A stretch of 48,592 nt of DNA from Planctomycetota bacterium (GCA_016235825.1 JACRIL010000037.1:1-48592), one strand, 5' to 3'; positions 6,865 to 15,935 are shown, counted from the first letter of the stretch. The notes: generated by a model from the letters alone, not told the origin. Numbers and translations are program-made.

Positions 6865-8199
6865 ATGGCGCCGTCAAAGAGGACATTGAACAAGCCCAAG
6901 CCGGCCAGTAAGCCGCCCGGCGGCGAGGAAACACCGTCTTCGCCGCTGGGACTGTCGTTCCAGGACCTGTTCCAGTCCGTCTTCGACGGCACGCAGGACG
7001 TTATCCTGATCGTCGGGGCCGACGACGGCAATATAATCGACGCCAACGCCTCGGCCCGCCGGCTGTTGGGCTATGAACCGGCGGAACTGGCGGGCAGACC
7101 CTTCAGTTCGCTCTTTCCCGCCCCGCCGCAGGAAAAGAAAACCCCGCACGATGAAGTGGTCTTCATGGACTCGGTCCTGGAATTCCAGCAGTTCGTCGCC
7201 GCCGACGGCACGATCTGCCCCATGGACCAGACCCTGACGGAGATAAAGTGGAAGGGCGTGGACGCGTTTCTTATCACGCTTCGCGACGCCCGCGACCGCA
7301 ACAGGGCCCAGTCCGCCCTCATGGAAAGCCAGATGCGTCTCAAGGCCGTGCTGGACACGGTCTCGACCGGCGTGCTGGTGATCGACAAGGAAGGTCTGAA
7401 GATTACGCAGGCCAACCCGGAGGCCGAGAGGATCATAGGCCTGCCCATCAAGCATCTGCTCGGGCGAAGCTGCCAGGATTACGTCTGCAAGGGGCACGTG
7501 CGGAACTGCGCCGGCCCGCAGAAGGACAAGCCCCAGACCGGCAAGGAATACAGGTTCCAGAACGTCCTGGCCCAGAATCTCACGGTCCTCCGCAAGTGCT
7601 CCTGCTTCACGATGGAAGGCAAGGAATACATCGTCGCCAGCTTCCTGGACATATCCGACCGCAAGAAGCTCGAAGAGCAGCTCATACACGAGGCGACCCA
7701 CGATTCGATGACCGGGGTGTTCAACAGGCGGCACCTGTTCAACCAGATGGAGCTTTTCGTGCGGCTGGCGATCCGGTACTCGCGGCCGTTCTCCGCCTGC
7801 ATCTGCGACATCGACCGATTCAAATCGATCAACGACGCCTACGGGCACGACATGGGCGACAAGGTCCTCATGCGGTTCGTCGAGATCGTGCAGAACTCGA
7901 TCCGGCGGGTCGATCTGGTCGGCAGGTACGGCGGCGATGAATTCGTCATCGCGTTTCCCGAGACGCCGTCCGTCAAGGCGGCCGTCTGCATCGAGCGGAT
8001 ACGCAAGCAGCTTGAGGACGAAGTCTTTCAGCTCGAGGTCGCCGGAAGTTTCCGGGCAACCGGCTCCTTCGGCCTGGCCGACCTTGAACCGGCGCATCTG
8101 GACGCAAACTGGCTCATCCGCGACGCCGACAAGGCGCTCTATCACGCCAAGCAGCTCAGGAACAAGGTCGTCCTTTCGTCAGAACGCCATTCATCCTGA
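6865..8199 (+). CDS. Diguanylate cyclase with two PAS domains
   Basis: A 444-residue cytoplasmic signalling protein that makes cyclic di-GMP. Two PAS sensor domains (about residues 35-150 and 155-275) precede a GGDEF domain (about 285-440). The catalytic signature YGGDEFVIAF is intact (GGDEF at 356-360). The inhibitory I-site RRVD stands five residues before it, so product feedback is likely. The second PAS domain has a cysteine cluster, Cys203, Cys208, Cys215, Cys245 and Cys247, which could bind a metal or an iron-sulphur centre or act as a redox switch; this is inference. The ATG at 6865 is preceded by AAGGGA; a TTG 12 codons upstream is less likely. Its end overlaps the convergent SprT gene by nine bases. 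Confidence 0.93.
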   Translation: MAPSKRTLNKPKPASKPPGGEETPSSPLGLSFQDLFQSVFDGTQDVILIVGADDGNIIDANASARRLLGYEPAELAGRPFSSLFPAPPQEKKTPHDEVVFMDSVLEFQQFVAADGTICPMDQTLTEIKWKGVDAFLITLRDARDRNRAQSALMESQMRLKAVLDTVSTGVLVIDKEGLKITQANPEAERIIGLPIKHLLGRSCQDYVCKGHVRNCAGPQKDKPQTGKEYRFQNVLAQNLTVLRKCSCFTMEGKEYIVASFLDISDRKKLEEQLIHEATHDSMTGVFNRRHLFNQMELFVRLAIRYSRPFSACICDIDRFKSINDAYGHDMGDKVLMRFVEIVQNSIRRVDLVGRYGGDEFVIAFPETPSVKAAVCIERIRKQLEDEVFQLEVAGSFRATGSFGLADLEPAHLDANWLIRDADKALYHAKQLRNKVVLSSERHSS

Positions 8200-8658
8200 C
8201 GCATTCCCGCTTTCGACGCGGACCAGCCATGTGATGGTGCTGCGGCATATTTTGCATTTGTATTGGGCCTGGCCGAGATATTTGGGCCGGCGGTGCGCGA
8301 AACCAACGTCGCCGCATTTGGGGCAGTGCGCTTTGTATCTGCCCTGCGGCATCCGGACGTTGCGTGCGACAGATCGCGGCCGGACGCCCAGCCGGACGGC
8401 CTGGGTCTTCCATGCCGGGCCGTGGCCGTTCTCGCAGCCGGCCAGGGCGTGGGCTATCTCGTGAAGGATGGTCTGCTCGATCCGGCCTTCGTCGTTGAGG
8501 GCCGTGAAGAAGACCGACAGGCATATCTCCCGCCGCTCCTTGCGGCACTGGCCGAGAATGCGCCTGGAACGGATGAACCTGAAACGCCAGCCTCCTTCGG
8601 TCAGGCCGTGCCGATCCATCAGGTCAATCGCCAAATCCCTGGCTTGTGAAATTTCCAT
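8191..8658 (-). CDS. SprT-like zinc metalloprotein
   Basis: A 155-residue protein with the HEIAHALAG motif (66-74), zinc ligands His66 and His70 with catalytic Glu67, and a third ligand expected in ENGHGPAWK (His79). This is the SprT-like fold shared with the DNA-protein crosslink protease Spartan. The C-terminus carries a zinc ribbon of two CPxC/CxxC knuckles (AHCPKCG and YKCKICR) separated by about 20 residues. Bacterial members are mostly uncharacterised; a protease role is inferred from the fold. The start at 8658 follows the WG-repeat gene by 12 bases on the same strand, so the two are likely co-transcribed. Confidence 0.85.
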   Translation of the reverse strand: MEISQARDLAIDLMDRHGLTEGGWRFRFIRSRRILGQCRKERREICLSVFFTALNDEGRIEQTILHEIAHALAGCENGHGPAWKTQAVRLGVRPRSVARNVRMPQGRYKAHCPKCGDVGFAHRRPKYLGQAQYKCKICRSTITWLVRVESGNASG

Positions 8659-8670
8659 GTCGTCTTTTGT

Positions 8671-10572
8671 TCATCCCGGCGCGGGTTGCGAGCCGGCGTT
8701 CGGCATTACGGTTACTGTCGCCGTCGCTCTGGGCGTCTTCCAGACCACCTTGCCCTCGGTGTTGACGAGGTACCAGATTTTATCCCTGGCGTTTTCGACG
8801 ATCTTCCAGACATCCGGCCCCGGCACGGCCGACTCGCCTTTTGCGCGGAATTTAGCCTGGCCGGTTTTGTCAAAAAATTCGATGTGCTTTTCTTTGCCGA
8901 CATCGACGAGGGCGAAACACAATCCGTTTTTGAAAGCCCCAGCCGGCCTGTAAGCCGCCCCTGCCGGCCTGTCGCCCAGGTCCAGGACGGTCTGGCCCAA
9001 CTTGTCGATGAACATGTAGTGTATGACAGGTTTTTTCCCGCCGCCGCCCGCCGGACCCGATGCCGGGGCCGAGGCCGAAGCCGCAGACCTGTTCTGCCCG
9101 ACCAGCGCGAGTTCTTCGGCGAAATTTTCAGCGCTGTCGTATTGCGCCGGAATGGGCATCGCCCCGTCGATTCCGACATAGCTGTATTTCCCGCCCGTCT
9201 TCACCCAGGCCATGCCGTCGGAGAAATCGCCGGCGTCCTCGTAGATTTCCTGGTTGATCGGCTCGCCGTTTTCCGAGATGAAAATCCACTGCCTGTCAGT
9301 GCGGCCCTTGTCCGAGCCGACCCTGGCTCGCCCGAACGCGAACGGCATCACCTTCCGGTAGATCGGCTGGATGGCGAACTTGCCAGTCCGGTCGATGTAT
9401 CCCCAGTTTCCGCCTGTGCACGCCGGGGCGAGATTCTCGCCGAACTGTCCGGCGTCTTCAAACTGCGGCTCGATGGCGAATGCCCCGGTCTTGTCGAGGA
9501 ATCCCCATTTTTTATCCGGCTTGACGGCGGCAAGGCCGTTGCTGAAAGGCCTGGCGTCGGCCTGGCTGGGACCGAGGATGAATTGCCCGTCCCGCCCGAT
9601 GAAGCCCCACTTCTTGCCCGATTTGACCGCCCAGATCATCTCCGGACTCGGCCGGATGTCGTCGTAAGCCGGATCGACGGCCATTTCGCCGTCCGCCGTA
9701 AGCAGGCCGTGCTTCTTGCCCCTGGCAACCACCGCCAGGCCGTCGATAAACACCGCCCCGTTCGGCAGCGACGCGCAGTCGGCGAACGGCAGATCGGTTT
9801 TCACCGCGATATCGCCGCCGGAATTGATGTATGCCAGGTTGCCCAGGCTGTCGATCGGCCAGAGCGCCTGGCCCTTGATCCGCTGGGCCTCTATCCGTTT
9901 GGCCTGCTCGATTTTTGCCGTCTCAACGTCAATCCTGAGCTGCTCGGCCGTCTCCCTGATCGTCTGGGCCGCCGCGTCGAGTTCCTTCGACTTGGCCGTC
10001 ATTTTTTCGTAGGCCGCCAAGGCCTTCATGTAGAGGTCCAGCGCCTTTTGGGGCGCAGTCTCAACGGCCGACTCGGCGTCCGCCTTGAGCGACAAAAGTT
10101 CGTTGATCCGGATTCCGCCGTTTGCCCTGTCTACATACTGTTTGTAGTCCGGATCGTCGGAGTTCCCCACGTGCACCAGAAGCATCTTGAAGGCCTCGGT
10201 GGACTTGCTGAATTGCCTGGAATTCTGGTTCCGGACGGCCATATCCAGAAGTTTTTCCAGTTCAATCAGGTTGTTCTGCTTTTCCAGCACCGCTTTGGCT
10301 TCCGCCAGCTTCTGGGCGGCCTGGCTGACGAGTTGCCTGAGCTGGGGGTCCTTGATCTGCCGGCCATGGACAAACGACGCCAGTTCCTGGTATTTTTCTA
10401 TTGCCCGCTCGTATTTTTTTTCTTCAAGGAGTTGGCCGGCCTGGGCCGCCATGTCGGCAACCCGCTGGGCGTTGTCCGCTTCCCACGTGTCCCTCGCGGC
10501 GATGACGACAATCGCGATCAGGATCGCCGCAAGGCAGGGCACGGCTATCATCAGCAGTCGTTTTCTGGCCAT
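8671..10572 (-). CDS. Membrane-anchored WG-repeat protein
   Basis: This is a 633-residue protein. An N-terminal transmembrane anchor (residues 5-26, LLMIAVPCLAAILIAIVVIAA) leads into a long helical and partly coiled-coil region to about residue 235, with TPR-like features. WG beta-repeats follow, recognisable as KKWGFIGRDG, KKWGFLDKTG and GNWGYIDRTG at roughly 45-residue spacing, with weaker repeats towards the end. Such proteins probably act as extracytoplasmic binding scaffolds, but no ligand is known. Near residue 500 there is an alanine/proline/glycine-rich low-complexity loop. The start is the ATG at 10572. The protein lies directly upstream of the SprT-like gene. Confidence 0.85.
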   Translation of the reverse strand: MARKRLLMIAVPCLAAILIAIVVIAARDTWEADNAQRVADMAAQAGQLLEEKKYERAIEKYQELASFVHGRQIKDPQLRQLVSQAAQKLAEAKAVLEKQNNLIELEKLLDMAVRNQNSRQFSKSTEAFKMLLVHVGNSDDPDYKQYVDRANGGIRINELLSLKADAESAVETAPQKALDLYMKALAAYEKMTAKSKELDAAAQTIRETAEQLRIDVETAKIEQAKRIEAQRIKGQALWPIDSLGNLAYINSGGDIAVKTDLPFADCASLPNGAVFIDGLAVVARGKKHGLLTADGEMAVDPAYDDIRPSPEMIWAVKSGKKWGFIGRDGQFILGPSQADARPFSNGLAAVKPDKKWGFLDKTGAFAIEPQFEDAGQFGENLAPACTGGNWGYIDRTGKFAIQPIYRKVMPFAFGRARVGSDKGRTDRQWIFISENGEPINQEIYEDAGDFSDGMAWVKTGGKYSYVGIDGAMPIPAQYDSAENFAEELALVGQNRSAASASAPASGPAGGGGKKPVIHYMFIDKLGQTVLDLGDRPAGAAYRPAGAFKNGLCFALVDVGKEKHIEFFDKTGQAKFRAKGESAVPGPDVWKIVENARDKIWYLVNTEGKVVWKTPRATATVTVMPNAGSQPAPG

Positions 10573-10754
10573 ATAAAGACCTTCGGGATTTTTCCGTCGG
10601 CGCGGCTGCCGCGCCGGGCGGAAATCACATTATACAATCAATCCGGCAATTGCGAAAAAAGATTGCGGAATACGTGCGGCAGTATTTTACGAAAAATATC
10701 CGATCTTTAGTTTTTGCCATTTTTAAAAACCGGTAAAACGCCCTATATGGCCGA

Positions 10755-10787
10755 CTCAAGCGTCCCGCTTCAGCGGGGCGATTGAAG
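10755..10787. terminator. Strong hairpin at the 3' end of the GT87-like gene
   Basis: CGTCCCGC-TTCA-GCGGGGCG, extended outward by further pairs, forms a stem of about 13 bp with one mismatch. It overlaps the stop codon of the glycosyltransferase gene. No uridine run follows directly on either strand (TTTT comes about 20 bases later), so it may be another dispersed hairpin rather than a true terminator. Confidence 0.4.
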
Positions 10788-12368
10788 CTGTTCATATTGA
10801 TTAACTTTGGCGGACCGGGCAAGGCCGGCGATCAGGCAGCAGAGGATGGCGGCCAGAAGATAAATCTGGTGCGGCACGAGGATGATTTTCCAGACGGGAT
10901 TTTCGGCGATGGTTTTGCCGACGTATCCCTGGGCGGCGAGGTAGTTCAGGATCGACGGCCCGGGCAGCAGGAACGGCACGCACAGCAGGCAGACAACCTT
11001 GCCAAGCCTCTGCCCCTTGAAGGCCTGGCAGATTCCCCATGCCAGCGGGACGACCAGCCAGACCGCCCCGTACAACCGGTTGTAAACTGCCAGCAGGCTC
11101 AACAGGCCGATCGAGCCGATGACGGCTAACTCATCGAGAGTATCGAGCGGCCGGCGGGCGAAATGAATCAGAAATCCGACCCCGACAAGACAGATCGTCC
11201 ATGCTGCGGCCCGGGCGATCTCCAGATGCCCGAAAACCAGATAGAGCGGATACGCCAGGTTCAGGAACTGATACCCCACCGGCTGGGCCGTGAAATCACC
11301 CCGCCCGCCATTGAAGAACTGATGGATGTTGGCCTGCAAGTCTGTCAGCCAGTGGGAACCGCCAAGGTTCAGCCAGGAAACTGACAGGCTGGTCAAAATA
11401 ACTAATGCCATAATCGTCCATACCGACGCCCGCAATTTCTGGCGCACCAGCCACCATATCAGAAAAACTCCGGCCATCTGCGGCTTGAGTGCAATGCCGA
11501 CGGCCAGCACCAGCCCTGGCAGAATGGTTCTGCCCTCCCGCCGCCATACTTCCGCCCAGATAATACATGCGACGGCGGCGATGGTCAGTTGACCCAGGCC
11601 AATGCATGTGTGCACTGCGGCCAGACAGAATGTGATGAAAAGAAGAAGAATACCGATGGAACCGGCCGGCTTTGCGCCGACGAGTCTGGTTAAACCGTCA
11701 ATCATAAAAAGGATGAGTAATAAATTTAAAATCAGCCAGCAGGTCTTGGCGATCGGCCAGGAAAAAATGCCGAAAAGCCCAAGCAGGGGCAATGCCGGCG
11801 GAGGCGTCATAGCGTCATCGAGCAGGTCCGTCGGCGCCCCGCCAGTGTAATAAGTAATGGGCAGCGGAGTGTGTATCTCGTCAAACCATGTTGTAATATC
11901 CCCATATTCAGGCCAATCGCCCTTGCCAGACCTGACGTTACGAATTTTTTCATCTTCAAGTCTGATCCTATACGGGTCAGCGTCAAAGCCGCCATCGCTG
12001 ATATTGAACTGCCAGAAATAGGGATTTTCTCCCATGCCCCATGCCCGACCCGTGCAATAGTAGACGGCGAAGTCGGCGCTGTCAGTCAGCGCGCGGGGGA
12101 TGGTTTTGAAGGCCAGAAGGCAGATGCCGGACAAGGCCATGCAAAAGATGATGACGTTGAGTCTGACAGCCGGGCGGCGAGTGGCGGGCGAGGGACTTTT
12201 TTGCGGCACGCCCGTCTCGGACGTATTTGCGGGTGCCACTGACCTGCTGCCGTTGCAGGTCAGTGCGTTTTTTGAGGAATGACATGCACTGACCTCCGCT
12301 GCGCGTAGGTCAGTGGCACCAGTCTTATGTGCGTTTGCATCGCCTTGTTTTTCCGCTGGTTCACTCAC
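10770..12368 (-). CDS. GT87-like (DUF2029) polytopic glycosyltransferase
   Basis: This is a 532-residue integral membrane protein with about ten hydrophobic segments from residue 70 on. After the first helix comes DSADFAVYYCTGRAW, the luminal acidic motif (D-F-x-x-YY) of the GT87/DUF2029 family of polyprenyl-phosphate-sugar-dependent mannosyltransferases. A role in glycan or glycolipid assembly outside the membrane follows from the family; donor and acceptor are unknown. The N-terminal 68 residues are hydrophilic. Of these, about residues 17-46 are encoded by a hairpin repeat (12232-12320). A start at the next methionine (residue 77) would cut through the first membrane helix, so the long N-terminus is probably real. 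Confidence 0.78.
   Translation of the reverse strand: MSEPAEKQGDANAHKTGATDLRAAEVSACHSSKNALTCNGSRSVAPANTSETGVPQKSPSPATRRPAVRLNVIIFCMALSGICLLAFKTIPRALTDSADFAVYYCTGRAWGMGENPYFWQFNISDGGFDADPYRIRLEDEKIRNVRSGKGDWPEYGDITTWFDEIHTPLPITYYTGGAPTDLLDDAMTPPPALPLLGLFGIFSWPIAKTCWLILNLLLILFMIDGLTRLVGAKPAGSIGILLLFITFCLAAVHTCIGLGQLTIAAVACIIWAEVWRREGRTILPGLVLAVGIALKPQMAGVFLIWWLVRQKLRASVWTIMALVILTSLSVSWLNLGGSHWLTDLQANIHQFFNGGRGDFTAQPVGYQFLNLAYPLYLVFGHLEIARAAAWTICLVGVGFLIHFARRPLDTLDELAVIGSIGLLSLLAVYNRLYGAVWLVVPLAWGICQAFKGQRLGKVVCLLCVPFLLPGPSILNYLAAQGYVGKTIAENPVWKIILVPHQIYLLAAILCCLIAGLARSAKVNQYEQLQSPR
12232..12320. repeat. 89 bp hairpin repeat inside a coding sequence
   Basis: The ends GGTGCCACTGACCT and AGGTCAGTGGCACC are perfect 14 bp inverted repeats. 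The element holds two hairpins, CACTGACCTG...CAGGTCAGTG and CACTGACCT...AGGTCAGTG, with loops of different sequence, joined by about 20 bp. It is in frame with, and translated as, the N-terminal tail of the GT87-like protein. Confidence 0.8.
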
Positions 12369-12483
12369 GTTTTTATGCCTTTAAAAACAGCATCGGCGTC
12401 CATGCGTTTGCGAGCAGGGCGTTATTGCAAAGTGCGGTTTGCAGGCAAACTATGGCAGCCGCAGCGTCGGACAATTCGAGCCG

Positions 12484-13040
12484 CCTTGCGGATTCTGTGT
12501 CGCCGCGGTTAAGGCCCGCGGGGCCGGCAGATAGTAGCCCCGGGTGAAGCTCAGGACGGCGAATGCCGTCCGAAGCGAAACCCGGGGACAGATCGTCATT
12601 AAAAAAGTTTCCAAATCTCCGAGCCCGCCACGGCAGATGCGGCAGAATTTCCGAATGCCTCGTCCAATGCGAATGGCCGATTCAAAGTTCTGTTGCTGAA
12701 AAGGATCAGTCCGAATTCCAAAGTTTATTTCTTTAACCCCTCTCCCTGAAGGGAGAGGGTAGGGCTTGGCCCAGCGAAGCCTTTTGGCGAAGCCGGGTGA
12801 GGGTGTTGTTTTCCTCAACAACAGATAAATATTTCGACGGCGAACATTGGCCGGGGCGGATAAATAATTTTGGCACGTCCGCCTGTGGCGGGACCGGGAA
12901 TCTGGAACTTCAATTAATGGACCGGTTTCCCCCGGGTTCCGTTGCGTCCGCCTAACGGCGGACTGCGCTTCACCCGGGGCTACTATCTGTCGGCCCTTCG
13001 GGCCTCTAATTTGGCGACGATGAATCCGCAAGGTATCCGT
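12484..13040. repeat. Composite inverted hairpin element, copy B
   Basis: Same plan as copy A: outer TTGCGGATTC, then a GGCCCGCGGGGCC hairpin, GATAGTAGCCC, and the two-part hairpin. The left outer stem is CCCCGGGT (12538) with ACCCGGGG (12580). Its inner stem is GGACGGC-GAAT-GCCGTCC, quite different in sequence from copy A but fully paired. The right arm (about 12930-13005) keeps the GTCCGCC/GGCGGAC version. The centre carries an extra CCCTCTCCC-TGAA-GGGAGAGGG hairpin followed by a degenerate copy of the 30 bp mini-hairpin. No gene is seen between the GT87-like and GT2 genes. Confidence 0.9.
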
Positions 13041-13083
13041 GTCCTTTTGAAAATAAAAAAATCGAAACTGGCAAAAGGAATCG

Positions 13084-13117
13084 CCATTCATAAAGCCCCA
13101 TGCGCGAGCATGGGTAT
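13084..13117. repeat. Small hairpin repeat (ATTCATAAAGCCCC type), copy 2
   Basis: CCCATGC-GCGA-GCATGGG forms a seven-pair stem at 13097-13114, flanked by CATTCATAAAG. It is related to the hairpins at 4084-4128 and 19630-19676. It lies about 40 bases past the stop of the minus-strand GT2 gene, so it could end that transcript, with a short CTTTAT after the stem in that direction. Confidence 0.45.
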
Positions 13118-13153
13118 ATCCGCCATATTTGCGATCGATGAATATAACCGGTT

Positions 13154-13987
13154 TCATGTATCCCTGCCTGCGGCTCGTCGGCGGAGTTCCTTGACCTTCA
13201 GTTCGATCAGATGTTCGTAATAGGCCAGCAGGCGGCAGTATTCCAGCCCCGGCCAGCCGTCGAGGAATCCCAGCCGCAGGATATACATATATATGAATCG
13301 CAGCAGGGGCCGGCAGGGCAGGTGGAACGACAGTTCCTTGAGGAATTTCCTGCGGGCCATCGGGTCGCGGCTGAAGACCTCCGACCAGCGGAGGCGGCTT
13401 CCCGTCAGTGAGCGGAGACATTCCTGGGCTTCCATGAGCGAATATCTGTTGTGTTTGTCCAGCCAGGCGGTCAGGCCCTTGGCGAAACTGTGGTGCTCGT
13501 AATGTTCCTTAAGCTGCCCGACCGGGCCGTCGACCACGGGCACGGGATTGACCAGCCTTTCCCAGCGGATTTTCTGCGGCCGGAAAAGCCGCGTCGTCCA
13601 GACCGGGTATATCCCGCAGTGCCTGATCCAGCGGCCCCAGAAATAATTCTTGTAGCGGACGCGATAGGCCGAATTTGGATTGTCCGGCCGGGCGGCCTCG
13701 GCGAGCATCTCGTCGCGAAGCTGCGGCGTAACAATTTCGTCGGCGTCGCTGTAATAGACCCACGGGTGCCTGAATTGGATGTTTTGCACCGCCCAGTTCT
13801 GATGAGCCGACCAGTTGTCGAACTTCCGCTGGACGACCCGCGCCCCGGCCTTCGATGCGATCTCGACCGTCCGGTCGATGCTGAACGAATCCAGCACGAC
13901 GATATCGTCCGACCAGCGGACCGAGTCAAGGCATCGCGGCAGATTCTGCTCTTCGTCCAGCGTCAGGATGAGAATGGAAATCGGCAT
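13154..13987 (-). CDS. Family 2 glycosyltransferase (WaaE/KdtX-like)
   Basis: A 277-residue GT-A enzyme. It starts MPISILILTLDEEQNLPRCL, followed by DDIVVLDSFSIDRT, and has the metal-binding DXD-like YYSDADEIV near residue 86. The order and spacing of motifs are those of the KdtX/WaaE group of lipopolysaccharide-core beta-1,4-glucosyltransferases, which suggests a surface glycan role; the sugar is not predictable. The start at 13987 is the methionine at the beginning of the first beta strand. The frame runs 63 codons further upstream, but that part is unlike the family. It lies downstream of the composite repeat B and is convergent with nothing; the GT87-like gene is next on the same strand. 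Confidence 0.88.
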   Translation of the reverse strand: MPISILILTLDEEQNLPRCLDSVRWSDDIVVLDSFSIDRTVEIASKAGARVVQRKFDNWSAHQNWAVQNIQFRHPWVYYSDADEIVTPQLRDEMLAEAARPDNPNSAYRVRYKNYFWGRWIRHCGIYPVWTTRLFRPQKIRWERLVNPVPVVDGPVGQLKEHYEHHSFAKGLTAWLDKHNRYSLMEAQECLRSLTGSRLRWSEVFSRDPMARRKFLKELSFHLPCRPLLRFIYMYILRLGFLDGWPGLEYCRLLAYYEHLIELKVKELRRRAAGRDT

Positions 13988-14140
13988 ATCCGTCCTGTTC
14001 CGTAAGGGACTGCCGGTATCATAACAAGAAAACGCCGGCCAGCCACTATCAGCCTCTGGAAAAACAGCGCCCTCACCGGCCCTTCGATCCAGACCGGGTC
14101 CAGATTGGGCGAATGGTACAATTGAAAATGGACTGGCGAT

Positions 14141-14170
14141 AAAAAAAACCGGCGGATGCGATCCGCCGGC
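14141..14170 (-). terminator. Rho-independent terminator of the LTXXQ-protein gene
   Basis: On the minus strand the perfect stem CCGGCGGAT-CGC-ATCCGCCGG is followed at once by TTTTTTTT. It begins about 35 bases after the stop codon of the 14205-14981 gene. This is the clearest intrinsic terminator in the window. Confidence 0.9.
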
Positions 14171-14204
14171 CGACAATCAATATCAATTCGTCAGGCGATA
14201 ATTT

Positions 14205-14981
14205 TTACTCCGTCCCGGCAGGCGCGCCGCCGCCCCTCTTGTGCTCCTTCACCTTCTCCCGAAACTTGCCTTCCGCATCAGGATGAGCGGCCTTGAATTC
14301 CTCGAGTTTCTTTTTCTGCTCGTCTGTCAGAAGGTCCTCAAATTTCTTTTTGGCGGCCTCGAAAATTTCCTTCTTGGCCTCGGGGGTCTCGGCAGCCTTG
14401 GCATCCTTGCGGGCCTGCTCCATTATTTCCTTTGCCTTGGCCTTCTGCTCGTCGGTCAGGCCGAGCTTTTCGCCGATCATCGGCCCCATCCCTTTGCCGG
14501 GGCCAAAGCCCTTGCCCGGCCCGCCCTCGCCGCGGAACTTTTCAAAGGCGGCCTTGAACTTTTCAAGCTGTTCGGCCGTCAGAACCTCCGAGAGCTGCTT
14601 TTTCAGGTCTTCCGCGAGGGCCTTGTGCGATTCCATGAGCGCCTTACCCTCTTCCTTGAGGGCCTTGAGGGCCTCCTCGTCGCCTTTGGCGGCCTGGAAT
14701 TTTTCCCGCAGGGCCTTCATCTTCTCGCCATTTTCCTTCATAAAGTTCTCGACTGCCTGCTTGTGCGTCTCGAATATCTGCTTGATCTTGGCAATCTGGT
14801 CTTCGGTAAGCCCCAGTTCCTTGGCCTTTTCGAGGAATTGTCCGCCGTCGGGCCTGTCGAATTTGGCGGGTTTGGCCTTATGGCCGTCAGAGGCCGGCTG
14901 GCCTTCCTCGGCCAGGGCGAGGCTGGACGCCAGTGCGATCGCAAAAACCGCCGCGAATTTCGTTAAAAGTCCCGTCTTCAT
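14205..14981 (-). CDS. Secreted Spy/LTXXQ-like protein, lysine-rich
   Basis: A 258-residue exported protein with a signal peptide (MKTGLLTKFAAVFAIALASSLALA, cleavage near residue 24). The mature protein is almost wholly helical and very rich in Lys, Glu and Ala. It contains repeated LTxxQ-type motifs: LGLTEDQIAKIKQ, LTAEQLEKFK, LGLTDEQKAKAKE and LLTDEQKKKLEE. These are the signature of the Spy/CpxP periplasmic chaperone-like family, though at twice or more the usual length. A glycine-rich hinge (GEGGPGKGFGPGKGMG) divides it in two halves. The start at 14981 follows AGGAAAGG. A strong terminator follows, so it is probably a single-gene unit. Confidence 0.8.
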   Translation of the reverse strand: MKTGLLTKFAAVFAIALASSLALAEEGQPASDGHKAKPAKFDRPDGGQFLEKAKELGLTEDQIAKIKQIFETHKQAVENFMKENGEKMKALREKFQAAKGDEEALKALKEEGKALMESHKALAEDLKKQLSEVLTAEQLEKFKAAFEKFRGEGGPGKGFGPGKGMGPMIGEKLGLTDEQKAKAKEIMEQARKDAKAAETPEAKKEIFEAAKKKFEDLLTDEQKKKLEEFKAAHPDAEGKFREKVKEHKRGGGAPAGTE

Positions 14982-15110
14982 GGTATTGCCTTTCCTGTAA
15001 TTTCCCTGTTTCATCGGTTCCCCGCCCGCGTTCGGGCATACAGGTCCGATCCGCCATGCCAAACGCATGGAATCGCGGCCTTATTGCATCGCATTAAAAA
15101 TTTTCCTAAA

Positions 15111-15773
15111 ATGCCCGTCATGAAAATAGGCAAGAATGAAAAACTGGTGATGATAGGCGACTCGATAACCGAGTGCGGCCGGAACGGAGCAGGCGATGGG
15201 TTGTTTGAGGCAATCGGCCGGGGCTACGTCTGCAAGGTCGACGCCCTGCTGAGCGTGGTCTATCCCGAGCTGGCGATCCGCGTGGTGAACATGGGCATCA
15301 GCGGCAACACGGTTCGCGACCTTCGGGCCCGCTGGCAGCGGGACGTGCTGGACCAGCGGCCCGACTGGCTGAGCGTCATGATCGGCACAAACGATGTCTG
15401 GCGGCAGTTCGACCTGCCCAGGCAGGCGGAACAGCACGTCGGGCCGGAAGAATATGAACGCACTCTGGATGAACTGCTCGGCCAGGTCAGGCCGCGGATT
15501 AAAGGCCTGGTGCTGATTACACCTTATTTCATCGAGCCCAATGCCCATGACGCGATGCGAGCCAGGATGGACCAGTACGGCCAGGCCGTCAAACATCTGG
15601 CCGGGCGGCATAATGCGATCTTCGTGGACGTGCAGGCCGCATTCAACGGGCTGCTGGCGCACTGCCACCCCGCCTCGATCGCCTGGGATCGGGTTCATGC
15701 CAACCATATCGGCCACATGGCCATCGCCAAGGCTTTCCTTGACGCCATCGGTTTTTCGTGGCGGACGGCCTGA
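15111..15773 (+). CDS. SGNH/GDSL-family hydrolase 1
   Basis: A 220-residue lipase/esterase-like enzyme. Block I is MIGDSITECGR (catalytic serine in GDS), block II has NMGISGNTVRDL, block III is IGTNDVW, and block V is WDRVHANHIGHM with the Asp and His of the triad. No signal peptide is visible, so it probably acts in the cytoplasm. Members with this motif set deacetylate carbohydrates or hydrolyse simple esters; the substrate is unknown. The first ATG at 15111 is used; a second ATG three codons later is equally possible and neither has a clear ribosome-binding site. A paralogue lies at 17246-17899 on the other strand. Confidence 0.87.
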   Translation: MPVMKIGKNEKLVMIGDSITECGRNGAGDGLFEAIGRGYVCKVDALLSVVYPELAIRVVNMGISGNTVRDLRARWQRDVLDQRPDWLSVMIGTNDVWRQFDLPRQAEQHVGPEEYERTLDELLGQVRPRIKGLVLITPYFIEPNAHDAMRARMDQYGQAVKHLAGRHNAIFVDVQAAFNGLLAHCHPASIAWDRVHANHIGHMAIAKAFLDAIGFSWRTA

Positions 15774-15935
15774 CCCTGGGATCGCCCCGGGTGTCTATAT
15801 TTTCAGCAGACCCTTGAGGTTGCGCGTCGGCGGCAATACAATCCGCCCCGACAGGATAGAATGAATATAGGCCGGTTTTTTCAGCGATGTCGCGGATGAT
15901 CTCGTCCGGCCGGCGGTTATAAGCGGAGACCGATT

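Noticed and set aside
12450..13421. 323-residue minus-strand open frame
   Set aside because: It reads through repeat B and then the other strand frame of the GT2 gene; not a gene.
14241..14966. Long plus-strand frames opposite the LTXXQ-protein gene
   Set aside because: Shadow of a low-complexity lysine/glutamate-rich gene; the minus-strand product has a signal peptide, ribosome-binding site and terminator.
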